Shown: positions 50,164 to 59,742, counted from the first letter of the stretch. The stretch: 64,000 nucleotides of DNA from Streptomyces camelliae (GCF_027625935.1 NZ_CP115300.1:8804001-8868000); one strand, 5' to 3'. A program made the numbers and translations. Notes: a model not told the origin generated them from the sequence alone.

Positions 50164-51543
50164 ATGTCGTCGCCCGCAAGCGCTCCACCAGCCCCGTCCA
50201 AGCTCCACCGCATCGTCGCCGCCAGCCTCATCGGCACCACCATCGAGTGGTACGACTACTTCCTCTACGGCTCGGCGGCCGCCCTGGTCTTCGGCCGGGT
50301 GTTCTTCCCCGAGTCGGACCCGCTGACCGGCACCCTGCTCTCCTTCCTCACCTACGCCATCGGCTTCGCGGCCCGCCCGATCGGCGCCGTGGTCTTCGGG
50401 CACTTCGGCGACCGTCTCGGCCGTAAGAAGCTGCTGGTGATCAGCCTGCTGATGATGGGCGGCTCCACCGCTCTGATCGGCTGCGTCCCCGGCTACGACT
50501 CCATCGGCGCCGCCGCCCCGCTGCTGCTCACCACCCTCCGCCTGATCCAGGGCTTCGCCCTCGGCGGCGAGTGGGGCGGCGCCGTCCTGCTCGTGTCCGA
50601 ACACGGCGATCCACGAAGGCGCGGGTTCTGGGCCTCCTGGCCGCAAGGCGGCGCACCGGCCGGCAACCTGCTCGCCGTCGGCGTCCTCTCCCTGATGACC
50701 AGCCTGCTGAGCGACGACGCGTTCAACTCCTGGGGCTGGCGCGTGCCGTTCCTGCTCTCGGCCGTACTGGTCATGATCGGCCTGTGGATCCGGCTGTCCG
50801 TCGACGAGTCCCCGCTGTTCAAGGAGGCACTGGCCAAGGCCGAGCCGCGCAAGGCCGAACAGCGGGCCGAGCAGCCGCCGTTCGTCGCGGTGCTGCGAGG
50901 CCACTGGCGTGACGTCCTGGTCGCGATGGGCGCCCGGATGGCCGAGAACATCTCCTACTACGTGATCACCGCCTTCGTCCTCACCTACTGCGTGGAGCAC
51001 CTCAAGCTCGGCAAACAGACGTCACTGAACGCCGTACTGATCGGCTCCGCCGTGCAGTTCTGCCTGATCCCGCTGTTCGGCGCCCTCTCCGACCGGGTCG
51101 GCCGCAAGCCGGTGTACCTGGTGGGCGCCGTCGGCGTGGGCCTGTGGTCCTGGGCCTTCTTCGGCCTGCTCGACACCCGCTCCTTCCCGGCGCTCGTACT
51201 CGCCGTCACCGTCGGCCTGGTCTTCCACAGCGCCATGTACGCCCCGCAGGCGGCGTTCTTCTCCGAGCTGTTCGCCACCCGGATGCGGTACACCGGCGCC
51301 TCCATCGGCGCCCAGCTCTCCTCGGTGGCGGCCGGTGCACCGGCCCCGCTGATCGCCACCGCCCTGCTCGGCTCCTACGGCACCGCCACCCCGATCTCGG
51401 TGTACGTCGGCCTTGCTGCCCTGATCACCGTGATCGCCGTCCTCGCCGCCCGGGAAACCCGCGGCAGCGACCTCGCGGCCATCGAGCCGGACGGCACCGC
51501 TCCACGGCCCGCCACGGACCAGCAGCGGGCCCCCTCCGCCTGA
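50164..51543 (+). CDS. MFS transporter, metabolite:H+ symporter (MHS) family
   Basis: Twelve-helix membrane transporter of 459 aa. SLIGTTIEWYDYFLYGSAAALVFGRVFFP is the signature MHS N-terminus, and GHFGDRLGRKKLL is the loop 2-3 MFS motif. LIQGFALGGEWGGAVLLVSEHG and ALSDRVGRKPVYL (second loop motif) follow. Family members import organic acids, shikimate, proline/betaine or alpha-ketoglutarate with protons; the substrate here is unknown. ATG 50164 is chosen over the long upstream frame, which lacks coding character. Confidence 0.92.
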   Translation: MSSPASAPPAPSKLHRIVAASLIGTTIEWYDYFLYGSAAALVFGRVFFPESDPLTGTLLSFLTYAIGFAARPIGAVVFGHFGDRLGRKKLLVISLLMMGGSTALIGCVPGYDSIGAAAPLLLTTLRLIQGFALGGEWGGAVLLVSEHGDPRRRGFWASWPQGGAPAGNLLAVGVLSLMTSLLSDDAFNSWGWRVPFLLSAVLVMIGLWIRLSVDESPLFKEALAKAEPRKAEQRAEQPPFVAVLRGHWRDVLVAMGARMAENISYYVITAFVLTYCVEHLKLGKQTSLNAVLIGSAVQFCLIPLFGALSDRVGRKPVYLVGAVGVGLWSWAFFGLLDTRSFPALVLAVTVGLVFHSAMYAPQAAFFSELFATRMRYTGASIGAQLSSVAAGAPAPLIATALLGSYGTATPISVYVGLAALITVIAVLAARETRGSDLAAIEPDGTAPRPATDQQRAPSA

Positions 51544-51557
51544 CGCGCGAGGCCCCG

Positions 51558-51611
51558 GTCTCCTGACGGGCGGTGCCGGGTCTCCTTCCGTCAGGAGACC
51601 CGGCACCGCCC
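51558..51611 (+). terminator. Terminator with two mutually exclusive hairpins
   Basis: GGGCGGTGCCGGGTCTCCT (51568-51586) pairs perfectly with its complement at 51593-51611 (19-bp stem, 6-nt loop). The overlapping GGTCTCCTGACGG (51558-51570) pairs perfectly with CCGTCAGGAGACC (51588-51600). Both cannot form together. It lies 15-68 bp after the MFS stop, so terminator function is likely; the alternative fold is unusual. Confidence 0.75.
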
Positions 51612-51668
51612 CGCGCCCTGACCCGGTCCCGCCGCCTCGCCCACTCCCGACGATGGCCCGCCCACGTC

Positions 51669-52335
51669 CCAGAAACCCCCGTCCGTCGCCCCTCACCTGC
51701 GTCGCCTGGTCGAACTCCTCCCCTCGGGCGCGCCCGCCGCGGAACTGGGCGCCGTGGCCGTCGAGGCGCGGCGGCGCCACGGCCCAGGACCTCACCGTCG
51801 TCGAGCAGGCCACCGAAGCGGCGCTGCGGGTACAGAGCACGCTCAGGCAGCACCGGCGCCACGAGGCGGAGCTGACCGGCCTCTTCGACACTGCCGGAGA
51901 CCTCGCGGCGCTGCGCGACCTCGACGCCGTACTGCGCTCCATCGTCCGCCGCGCCCGCATGCTCCTCGGCACCGACACCGCCTACCTCACGCTGCCCGAC
52001 GAGGAGACGGGGGGCACCTGTATGAGGGTCAGCGACGGCTCGCTGTCGGAGCTGTTCCAGAACCTGCGCCTCCAGCTGGGGGAGGGCCTCGGCGGTCTCG
52101 TCGCGCAGACCGCCCGCCCCCACGCCTTCCCGGACTGCCGCACCGACGACCGGTTCCTGCACACCGGCAGTATCGACGCCGGAGCCCTGCGAAAGAGGAA
52201 CTGCATGTGCACGTGAACACCGTCACGCAGCGCCTGGAGCGCATCCAGGCCCTGCTCGGCCCGGACTGGAACACCCCGGAGCAGGCCCTGGAACTCCGAC
52301 TCGCCCTGCGCCTGCATCTGTTGTCGGACGCCTGA
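51669..52335 (+). pseudogene. Decayed GAF-domain/PucR-type regulator
   Basis: Pieces of one regulator in shifting frames: HLRRLVELLPSGAPAAELGAVAVE in the first; then ATEAALRVQSTLRQHRRHEAELTGLFDTAGDLAALRDLDAVL and a GAF domain (RRARMLLGTDTAYLTLPDEETGGTCMRVSDG, LGEGLGGLVAQTARPHAFPDC); then, after a large internal deletion, the C-terminal PucR-type HTH LHVHVNTVTQRLERIQALLGPDW in another frame, ending at 52335. The central domain is missing, so it is non-functional. Confidence 0.82.
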
Positions 52336-52643
52336 CTCCTCGCCGTATCCGGTTAGCCTCCGGCGTCCGCCACGCCCGCGGCCGCCGGCAGATGGCGTGC
52401 CGCGACCCGGGCGCCGTCGTCACCGACCAGGATCGTGCAGTGATTGGCGCGGAGCGTGATGGCCCGAACGATACGAGCGCCGTGCGACGGGCGGCATGTG
52501 GCCGCCCGGTACGGACCTCGCTGCCCGCGGTACGGAATTCCGGCCGGACGCCCCGAATCCCACCCGGTTCACTTCGCCGCTCCGGCTACGGCGTCGCGCG
52601 GCCCGGTGGGCCTCGATGTCAGTGGCCCCCGTACGGTCTGCGC
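52336..52643. other. Gap with no recognised gene
   Basis: No supported frame. TACGGT lies 6 nt before the next ATG at 52644 (leaderless-type promoter). Confidence 0.45.
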
Positions 52644-54047
52644 ATGACTGATCGCCAACTTTCTCTGTCCGCGGCGCACGACTTCGCGACCTGGGAGCCC
52701 GTGCTGAGGCTGCTGTGGGGCGGCGGTGCCGAGCGGCAGCCCGCGTCCCCTGCCCGCCTGGCGGGTCGGATCGGCAGGCAGAGTTGGAGTCTGCCGTTGC
52801 GGCGACGGCTGCCGCAGCCGGGTCGCGCCGCCCAGTCCGAGGACATGCGCGACGAGTACGAGGCGGTCCAGCGGGTTCAGACCGCACTCGTGGACGCCGG
52901 TGTCGACGACATCTCGTTCACGGCGAAGATCTCGCCGACCGGGAGGACCGCGCTGCGCCTGTTCGCGCCCAGTCCCGCCGTGGAGCCCGGCATCGGTGCC
53001 GCGCACCCGGGGGCACTCCTCCTGGTCGAGGGCGCCGTTCCCCAGCCCTGGCGCTGTCTGCCCGATCCGGTGCCCGGGGCTGTGCCGGCGCCGTCGGCGG
53101 ATCCGGAACTGCTGGAACGGACGCTCCGCGAGCGGCTGCCCGACGCCGTCGGCGCGACGGAGGCGGACATCGCCGCCGCGGAATCCCGCCTCGGGGTCAC
53201 CCTGCCCGAGGAGCTCAAGGTGCTCTACCGGGTCACACGGGCTCGGTGGGAGGACTGGGGCGACGACTATGAGGCAGTGGTACGCGCGTGCACGGCCGTC
53301 GGCTGCGAGCTCTTCCCCTTGGAGGACCTGTACATAGCCGACGCGGCGTCCCGGCAGTGCCTTTGGCAGTTCGCGGCGAAGGAAGCGGTGGACACCGCGC
53401 CCGACGCCGCGGTGCAGGACCTGGTCGGCTCACCGGGCTGGATCGCCTTCGGTGACAACGGGGGTGGCGACCGGCTGGCGGTCGATCTGACGCCCGGCCC
53501 GCGCGGACACACGGGGCAGATCATCATCCTCAGCCACGAGGAGAGCACCGGCGCGTGTCTGGTCGCCGACTCACTGACCGACATGGTGCTGAACCGGAGC
53601 AGCGAGCGAGGTGGCGGTTCGGGCGCGGACCGGCCGCCGGCGGTGGCGCACGTCAACATCCTGAGCCTGCCGAGCATCGAGGCCGCCGCGCACCCCGGCC
53701 TGCAGGTCCTGTCCATCGGCGTATGGGAGGCCGAGCCGCTCAGCCTCGCCCCGGTCGCCGGCCTGCCCCGCCTGCGGACCCTTGCCGCCTACCCCGGCAC
53801 CCTCGCCGATCCGCTGGAGATCAACCGGCTCACCGGGCTGGAGTTCCTGGAGCTCGGCCCGGAGGAATGGCGTGTCCTCCTGGACGCGGGATCCGTCCCG
53901 CGAAGCCTGTCGGCCGCCGCCATCAGGGTGTACGGCGACCAGGACCCCCAGGCGATCGTGGACATGGCCAACGAACTGCTCACCCTCTGGAACCGTCCCC
54001 CGATCATCCAGACCGTCCTCGAAGGCGACCTCGGCCCCACGCCGTAG
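52644..54047 (+). CDS. SMI1/KNR4 (SUKH-like) family protein
   Basis: Cytosolic protein of 467 aa. The middle contains the SUKH signature: VGATEADIAAAESRLGVTLPEELKVLYRVTRARW, then FPLEDLYIA and GWIAFGDNGGGDRLAVDLTPG. The N-terminal 170 residues form a separate domain; the C-terminal part (HPGLQVLSIGVWEAEPLSLAPVAGLPRLRTLAAYPG) looks like short leucine-rich strands. SUKH proteins are often immunity proteins against polymorphic toxins, but no toxin gene is adjacent, so a housekeeping or orphan-immunity role remains open. ATG 52644 is preferred for the nearby TACGGT. Confidence 0.85.
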   Translation: MTDRQLSLSAAHDFATWEPVLRLLWGGGAERQPASPARLAGRIGRQSWSLPLRRRLPQPGRAAQSEDMRDEYEAVQRVQTALVDAGVDDISFTAKISPTGRTALRLFAPSPAVEPGIGAAHPGALLLVEGAVPQPWRCLPDPVPGAVPAPSADPELLERTLRERLPDAVGATEADIAAAESRLGVTLPEELKVLYRVTRARWEDWGDDYEAVVRACTAVGCELFPLEDLYIADAASRQCLWQFAAKEAVDTAPDAAVQDLVGSPGWIAFGDNGGGDRLAVDLTPGPRGHTGQIIILSHEESTGACLVADSLTDMVLNRSSERGGGSGADRPPAVAHVNILSLPSIEAAAHPGLQVLSIGVWEAEPLSLAPVAGLPRLRTLAAYPGTLADPLEINRLTGLEFLELGPEEWRVLLDAGSVPRSLSAAAIRVYGDQDPQAIVDMANELLTLWNRPPIIQTVLEGDLGPTP

Positions 54048-54211
54048 GGCGGCCGGTGCACGCCTGATCGCCACCGACGCCGTACTCCGGACAGCGGACC
54101 GCGTCAGGACCGGCGCGGGCGGGAAGCCGGCCCCTGGTGCCCGCGAGGGCAGCCAGGGACCGGCTGCGGACGATCAGACGCTCCGCCAAGTCCTTCGCGT
54201 ACGAGGCTTGT

Positions 54212-55270
54212 TCAGTGGCCGACGGGCCTGCCCCGGCCCCAGCCCCAGGCGAGCCGGTCGGCACCGGACTGGTTGGTGGTGGCGAGCCAGGGGCGGGCGG
54301 TGGTGCCGGTCAGGGTCTGGATCGAGTAGGTGTCGTCGGTGCGCAGACCGGGCCAGTAGACCGACCCCATCCCGAGTTTGCGGAAGGTGTCGGTGTCGGC
54401 CTGGATGAAGTTGATCGAGTTGTTGTCGGGAGCCGGCTTGTCGTAGTCGAGGCCCGTGGTCATCGGGGCGCCGAACTCGTCGGCGACCGTCCGGTTCGCG
54501 CAGTCGCCGAGGCGTTCCTTGAGGTCGGCCACCCACTGGTCGTAGGTCGCGTAGCTCTTCCAGAACCCGTAGTGGTGCAGTGACAGGTAGGTGCCCTTCA
54601 GACGCGGGTCGGCGCACACCGAGGTGACGTGGTCGTTGTAGCCCGCGCCGCTGACGAAGACGCGGTCGCGCGGGACCGAGGGGTAGGTCGCCAGCCACTT
54701 CGCGGCGATGTCGGCCCACTGGCTGTCGGTGTATCCGTGCGGCTCGTTCATCGGCTCGAAGTAGACGAGCCGGTTGCCCGTGTAGGTCTTCACCACCGTG
54801 TCCCACATGGGCCAGAAGGTGCTGGGGTCGTCGATGAACCCGTCCTTCTGGGCGCCCGTGCCCTCCCAGTAGGAGAGGATCACCTTGAAGCCGCGGGCCG
54901 TCGCCGCGTCGATGACCGCTCGGTACGACTTCCAGTAGGCGCCGTTGACCGTGTACGGGTTGACCGGCAGCCGCACCGTGTTGGCGCCGAGGTTCGCACG
55001 GAAGGCCTCGATGATCCGGCTCGACTTCGCGTAGGTCTGCGCGTAGTCGTCGGAGAGCGACAGACCGGACAGGTGCAGATAGTCGTCGGCGTAGTTGTCG
55101 CGGGGGTCGGCCCAGTTGACGCCCTTGAACTGGGTCGTTCCGGTGCCCGGCACGGCGGCGGAGGCGGGGCTGCCGGCGAGCGTCGTACCGCTGACCGCGG
55201 CGATCGCGACCGCGACGAAGGCGGCGCGCAGGCGGGGCGCGAAACGGGCTCTGGCGGGGGACTTGCGCAT
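54212..55270 (-). CDS. Secreted GH5-type glycanase
   Basis: Extracellular endo-glycanase of 352 aa. A signal peptide ends near ASA (about 38). The TIM barrel begins FKGVNWADPRDNYADDYLHLSGLS; VRLPVNPYTVNG, YFEPMNEPHG (acid/base Glu176) and TVADEFGAPM (nucleophile Glu265) define GH5. It resembles cellulase/mannanase relatives; subfamily and substrate are not certain. It is divergent from a LacI-family regulator and has two TTACGTAAAC palindromes in the shared 301-bp region, so it is probably induced by a product of its own substrate. Confidence 0.9.
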   Translation of the reverse strand: MRKSPARARFAPRLRAAFVAVAIAAVSGTTLAGSPASAAVPGTGTTQFKGVNWADPRDNYADDYLHLSGLSLSDDYAQTYAKSSRIIEAFRANLGANTVRLPVNPYTVNGAYWKSYRAVIDAATARGFKVILSYWEGTGAQKDGFIDDPSTFWPMWDTVVKTYTGNRLVYFEPMNEPHGYTDSQWADIAAKWLATYPSVPRDRVFVSGAGYNDHVTSVCADPRLKGTYLSLHHYGFWKSYATYDQWVADLKERLGDCANRTVADEFGAPMTTGLDYDKPAPDNNSINFIQADTDTFRKLGMGSVYWPGLRTDDTYSIQTLTGTTARPWLATTNQSGADRLAWGWGRGRPVGH

Positions 55271-55393
55271 CGGACGTGCCCTTTCGGGAGAGTGCGGCTC
55301 GGGGACGGGCGCGCGGGACAGGTCGCAGGGAGGCCGGCCAGGCGCACCGGGAACTCCCCGGAGGCTCCTCGGGCCGGCCGCGGCACGGCATGA

Positions 55394-55407
55394 TGGTTAC
55401 GTAAACA
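55394..55407. promoter_or_regulatory. Operator 1 of the GH5/LacI pair
   Basis: TGGTTACGTAAACA matches the perfect palindrome at 55462-55475 in 13 of 14 positions and lies about 125 bp upstream of the GH5 start. Confidence 0.72.
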
Positions 55408-55461
55408 TCCTGGTGCGCCAGGACCGGGACGGGATCTCCGTCCGTACCGGTCGCAGGAGAA

Positions 55462-55475
55462 TGTTTACGTAAACA
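55462..55475. promoter_or_regulatory. Operator 2 of the GH5/LacI pair, perfect palindrome
   Basis: TGTTTACGTAAACA is a perfect 14-bp palindrome with the central CG of LacI-family operators, 68 bp from the first copy and about 100 bp from the regulator start. Confidence 0.78.
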
Positions 55476-55571
55476 CGAAGGCGTCGGAATCGTGGCACCC
55501 GCTCCAGCGGTCGTCAAGGTTTTCCCACGCGTAACATCCGGGTGCGTGGATCAGGTGGGAGTGGTGGCGCG

Positions 55572-56663
55572 ATGAACCCGAAAGAGGCGGAGCAGCGGGT
55601 CCCGCCGCCGGCGGGCGGTGTGTGGCGAGGCGGCTCCGGTGTGCCCGGCGGGCGCCGCAGACAGCGTGTCTCCATGGCGGACGTGGCCAAGCTGGCGGGC
55701 GTCTCGTCGCAGACGGTCTCCCGGGTCGCCAACGGCCACGCCGGGGTGATCGACTCCACCCGCGAACAGGTGCTCGCCGCCATGCGACAGCTGGGCTACC
55801 GGCCCAACAGTGCCGCGCGCGCCCTGCGGTACGGCCAGTTCAACACCATCGGCGTGATCCTTTTCAACCTGTCCACCACGGGCAACAGCCGTACCGTCGA
55901 GGCGATCGCCACCCACGCCGCGGCCGAGGGATACGCCATCACGCTGATCCCCATCGACATCCCCACGCAGGACAACGTGCTGGGCGCCTTCACCCGCATG
56001 GGCGAGCTGGCCGTCGACGCCGTGATCGTCATCATGGAGAGCCACCTGCTCGACACCGGCACCGTGCAACTGCCCCCGGGCGTCCACGTGGTCGTCGTCG
56101 ACTCGGATGCCGGCGACCGCTACAGCGTGGTCGACACCGACCAGGCCGACGGCGCCCGCCAGGCCGTCAGGCACCTGCTCGACCTGGGCCACCGGACCGT
56201 ATGGCATGTGTCCGGACCCGAGACCTCCTACGCCGGGCAACGCCGCACCGAGGCCTGGCGCGCGGTCCTTCAGGAGGCAGGACGCCCGGTCCCCGCGCCC
56301 CTGCACGGCGACTGGTCGGCCGAGTCCGGCCACGCGGCAGGACTCGCCCTCGCCCAGGAACCCGGCTGCACCGCCGTGTTCGCCTCCAACGACCAGATGG
56401 CCCTCGGGCTTCTGCGCGCCTTCCACGAACGCGGCCTGTCCGTCCCCTCCGACATCAGCGTCGTCGGCTTCGACGACACCCCCGACGCCGCCTTCTTCAT
56501 CCCGCCCCTCACCACGGTCCACCAGGACTTCGCGGAGGTGGGACGCCGCTGCGTCCAGGGAGCCCTGCGCCAGATCCGCACCCGTGACGGATCCCGGCCC
56601 GGCACCGACCTCGTCCCGGTCCGCCTGGTGATCAGGCACAGCACCGCACCGCCTCGCGGCTGA
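55572..56663 (+). CDS. LacI-family transcriptional repressor of the GH5 gene
   Basis: Repressor of 363 aa. An unusually long Pro/Gly-rich N-terminal tail of about 33 residues precedes the HTH (VSMADVAKLAGVSSQTVSRVANGHAGV, hinge RPNSAARALRYG). The sensor domain has IGVILFNLSTTGN, AVDAVIVIMESHLLD, TVWHVSGPETSYAG, AVFASNDQMALGLLRAF and SVVGFDDTPDAAFFIPPLTTV, the full LacI/GalR pattern. ATG 55572 is used; GTG 55542 would add ten residues. It is divergent from GH5 with two palindromes between them. Confidence 0.93.
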   Translation: MNPKEAEQRVPPPAGGVWRGGSGVPGGRRRQRVSMADVAKLAGVSSQTVSRVANGHAGVIDSTREQVLAAMRQLGYRPNSAARALRYGQFNTIGVILFNLSTTGNSRTVEAIATHAAAEGYAITLIPIDIPTQDNVLGAFTRMGELAVDAVIVIMESHLLDTGTVQLPPGVHVVVVDSDAGDRYSVVDTDQADGARQAVRHLLDLGHRTVWHVSGPETSYAGQRRTEAWRAVLQEAGRPVPAPLHGDWSAESGHAAGLALAQEPGCTAVFASNDQMALGLLRAFHERGLSVPSDISVVGFDDTPDAAFFIPPLTTVHQDFAEVGRRCVQGALRQIRTRDGSRPGTDLVPVRLVIRHSTAPPRG

Positions 56664-56964
56664 CCGGGCGCCGGCGGAGGAATCGGTGCCGGTGCGGTCC
56701 GCTACCGCCGCACGTACCGGTGCACCGGCGGCCCCTCCGCGAGTACGGCGCCGACGGTCACCGTGCAGGTGACCGCTCCGCACACGGGCAGGAGACACAG
56801 GCGCTTCGGCCTGACCGGCCGGCCCGGCGAGCCTGCCTGGGCCGCTCGGATGACGACCGCGTCACCCGTACGGCGTCGACCCGCTCATGCGGATGAGTGC
56901 CCCGGGCGGAGCATGGCATTGGCCGCTTCCGCCGTGGTGCCGGTCCCCGGACCGCCGCCGGCGA
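56664..56964. other. Gap with no recognised gene
   Basis: Contains the 12-bp palindrome CCGGTGCACCGG (56717-56728), possibly part of a terminator, and no supported gene. The right part may be eroded antiporter sequence. Confidence 0.4.
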
Positions 56965-57487
56965 GACAGACCCCGATGTCCTGGAACACCGAGGCCGAAC
57001 CCGCGCTGTCGGCACCTGGTGTGGCCTGCGCTCGGTGCCGTCGGCGAGTTCGGTCCGGTCGTCGCGATCGCGCTGCTGCTGCGCGGCCGCAAACGGGCGA
57101 GTCGACGGCGCTGCCGATCGGCCGACCTGCACAGCAGCGGACAGTTCGCCGTCCGCTTCGTCATGCTGCTCCTGGCCGGGATGCTGGGCCTGGCGGAGGT
57201 CTTCGACCTCGACATCGGTGTTCCGGTACCTCCTGGCTCCGCGCGGCATGCGCCGCGGCGACCGTACGGCGCTCACGCTCTTCGCCGCCACCTGTCTGCC
57301 CCTCGTCGTGGCCGTCACGATCACCGGCGTGTCCCAGAAGGTGCTCGCGCGGACGAGGCCGCGGCGCTGGTCGGTGCCGCGATGCTCTTTCGTGCTCGTC
57401 CTGCCGCTGCTCGCGGTGCGAGCCCGGGCCCGCCGTGCCCCCGAGAAGCCCGCGTCCTTGTCTCCGGCGGAGTCGGAGGCATGGTGA
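56965..57487 (+). pseudogene. Decayed cation/proton antiporter (Kef/CPA2-like)
   Basis: Fragments in different frames retain antiporter segments: LGAVGEFGPVVAIALLLRGRKRA, SGQFAVRFVMLLLAGMLGLAEVFDLDI, then, shifted, RTALTLFAATCLPLVVAVTITGVSQKVLARTR, with AAALVGAAML in yet another frame. These match the central and C-terminal part of Kef-type exchangers. The N-terminal helices are absent and frameshifts occur at least twice. Confidence 0.72.
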
Positions 57488-57695
57488 CGGCCGTCGGCGC
57501 CCAGGCAGCCGGACACCACCGGCCGGCCCGCCGCGCCCGGTCCGGCTCCTGCTTCCGGGGCCGGAACGGCGTGCGCCCGGCGGCTTCCGTCCGGTCGTCC
57601 GCGGCGGTGACCCGGACGGCTCACTCCTGCTCGCGCCGCCGCCTCGAAGCGGGTCGGCTGGCAGGCAGAAGGGTCGGAACCGAACGGGAGGCACG

Positions 57696-59012
57696 GTGAC
57701 GGAAGGCAGCGGCGAAGACGCGGACGAACGCCCGGAACGGTCGGAGATGGCCGCACTGCGGGCACGGGTGGCAGCTCTCGAACACGCGCGGGCCCGGCCG
57801 CCCCGGCACCGCGTCTCATCCTTCGTGGCCGCGGTGCTCATCGTCATCGGCTGTGTGCTCGCCCCGCTCTCCGTCGTCGCCGCGTGGGCGGCCGACGAGG
57901 TGGACGACACCAGCCGCTACGTCGCCACGGTCGCCCCGCTCGCCTCGAACCCCGACGTGCAGAACGCCATCGCCAACCGGGCCACCGACGTGCTCATGAC
58001 CCACCTCGACCTGCCCTCCCTGCTGTCGGGCGTGGTACCCCAGGACCTGCCCCGCCTGAAGCGGGCGCTCGGCGGCAGGCTGGGCGACGCCCTGGAAGGC
58101 GCCGTACGCAGCTTCGTCCACGACCAGGCCCGGAAGGTCGCCGCGTCGGACGCCTTCAAGACCGTGTGGACCGAGGGCAACCGCCGGATCCACAGCACCC
58201 TCGACAAAGCCCTCACCGGCAGCGGCGGCGGCGCGATCCAGCTGAAGAACAACGCCGTCACCCTCGACCTCGGCCCGGTCATCGACCGCGTCAAGCAGCG
58301 TCTCGTCGACGCCGGCATGACCGTCGCCGGGCACATCCCCGCGGTGCACACCGACATCACCCTCGTCAGATCGGACGAGGTCGGCAAGGTCAAGACGTAT
58401 GTACGGCTGCTCCAACTCGCCGGGAACTGGCTTCCGGTGCTGGCCGTGCTGCTGGTCGCCGCCGGTGTACTGCTCTCGGTCCGGCGGCGCCGGGCCCTGG
58501 TCGCGGGCTGCCTCGGTGTCGCCGTCGCCACCGGCGTCCTCGGTATCGGACTGCGCGTGTTCCGCGTGCTCTATCTCGACCGGCTGCCCGCCGACGTCTC
58601 CCCGAAGGCGGCCGGTGCCGTGTACGACGCGCTGACCCACTTCCTCCAGACCACCGTGCGCATGGTCGTGGCCCTCGCCGTCGTCGTGGCCCTGGCCGCC
58701 TGGCTCACCGGCCCGGGCCGGTACGCCGGACTCGTACGGCGGTTGTGGACCTCCGGCATCGGCGCGGCCCGCGCCACCGCCGACCACGCCGGTCTGCGCA
58801 CCGGCCCGGTCGGTCCCTTCGTACGCCGCTACCGCACCTGGATCACCTGGCTGCTGGTGGTCGCGTCGCTGGTGGTCTACCTCCTGTGGACGTACCCCAC
58901 CGGCTGGGTCGTCGTCGGCATCGCCCTGTGTCTGCTGTTCGTGCTGGCCGTGGTGGAGTTCCTGGCCGCGGCGCCGGCCGGCGAGCCGCCCCCCGCCCGG
59001 GCGCCCGCCTGA
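57696..59012 (+). CDS. Membrane protein with large extracytoplasmic domain, function unknown
   Basis: Protein of 438 aa. A short charged, coiled-coil-like N-terminus (MAALRARVAALEHARA) precedes membrane helix 1 (FVAAVLIVIGCVLAPLSVVAAWA). An outer domain of about 180 residues follows (ATVAPLASNPDVQNAIANRATDVLM, FKTVWTEGNRRIHSTLDKAL, LVDAGMTVAGHIPAVHTDITL). Three or four C-terminal helices (WLPVLAVLLVAAGVLLSV, MVVALAVVVALAAWL, WITWLLVVASLVVYLLW) end the protein. Similar proteins are common and uncharacterised in actinobacteria. GTG 57696 follows GGGAGG by 4 nt; the longer frame covers a pseudogene region. Confidence 0.8.
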   Translation: MTEGSGEDADERPERSEMAALRARVAALEHARARPPRHRVSSFVAAVLIVIGCVLAPLSVVAAWAADEVDDTSRYVATVAPLASNPDVQNAIANRATDVLMTHLDLPSLLSGVVPQDLPRLKRALGGRLGDALEGAVRSFVHDQARKVAASDAFKTVWTEGNRRIHSTLDKALTGSGGGAIQLKNNAVTLDLGPVIDRVKQRLVDAGMTVAGHIPAVHTDITLVRSDEVGKVKTYVRLLQLAGNWLPVLAVLLVAAGVLLSVRRRRALVAGCLGVAVATGVLGIGLRVFRVLYLDRLPADVSPKAAGAVYDALTHFLQTTVRMVVALAVVVALAAWLTGPGRYAGLVRRLWTSGIGAARATADHAGLRTGPVGPFVRRYRTWITWLLVVASLVVYLLWTYPTGWVVVGIALCLLFVLAVVEFLAAAPAGEPPPARAPA

Positions 59013-59020
59013 CGGGGCCG

Positions 59021-59506
59021 TCAGTACCGTACGGCCGTGCCGGCCTCTGCCTTCGCCGTCCCGGAGAGCTTGTGCGTGCTGCGTGCCGTGGCGGTGCCGG
59101 ACGTGCCGGCCGCGACGTCGGGGACGGTCACCACGACCACGTCCAGCAGATTCCCCCCGGCGTCCCGGAAGTCGACCTGCACCGCGAAGGACTTCTTGGC
59201 GGCCGTGGTGTTGTGCGCCGTCACCGTGACGGTGCTGCGCCCGCTGCCGTCCGTCCCCGTGGCGCCGAGTCGCACATCGCCCCTGGCGTCGACGCCGCCC
59301 TTGACCGCGTCGAGCCTGCGGCGGGCCTCGGCGGTCGCCGAAGCCAGAGCGGCGGCCGCCCGCGAGCCGGCCGACTCCGCCGCGGAGGCCGCCTTGCTCG
59401 CGGCGTTCGACGCGCTGCCACCGCCGCCGGAGCATCCGCCCGCGCTCACGGCGAGGAGCGCTGCCAGTACGGCGACCGTCGCCCGCCGTCCCACGTGTTC
59501 AGCCAT
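59021..59506 (-). CDS. Lipoprotein with FxLYD-like beta domain
   Basis: Predicted lipoprotein of 161 aa: signal ending SAGGC (lipobox), an Ala/Ser-rich helical linker (ASNAASKAASAAESAGSRAAAALASATAEARRRL) and a C-terminal beta-sandwich (VTVTAHNTTAAKKSFAVQVDFRDAGGNLLDVVVVTVPDV) like FxLYD-type domains. ATG 59506 is chosen because GGGAGG lies 7 nt upstream. Convergent with the preceding membrane-protein gene over 8 bp. Probably a cell-surface protein of unknown role. Confidence 0.75.
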   Translation of the reverse strand: MAEHVGRRATVAVLAALLAVSAGGCSGGGGSASNAASKAASAAESAGSRAAAALASATAEARRRLDAVKGGVDARGDVRLGATGTDGSGRSTVTVTAHNTTAAKKSFAVQVDFRDAGGNLLDVVVVTVPDVAAGTSGTATARSTHKLSGTAKAEAGTAVRY

Positions 59507-59742
59507 GCCGCGGCCTCCCTGCTGACTCAAGGTCGGTCATCCCTCCCGAGTGAAGTGCCGCTGCCCGGGAGCCGCACGCCCAGGCTCGCGGGCGCGCCGC
59601 GGAAACCACCGGACATCACACCGGAAAGCGCACCGGAAACCCGGCGAGAACCGGGCGGGCCGACCCTGGACAGGCCCCGTCATCCATCACCCGAACGGCC
59701 TCACGGCGGTGGCCGCGTCCCCCCGCCGAACGGAGGGTCACC

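Noticed and set aside
52644..54047. SMI1/KNR4 protein as part of a toxin-immunity locus
   Set aside because: No toxin, WXG100 or polymorphic-toxin gene is adjacent, so a defence claim is not supported.
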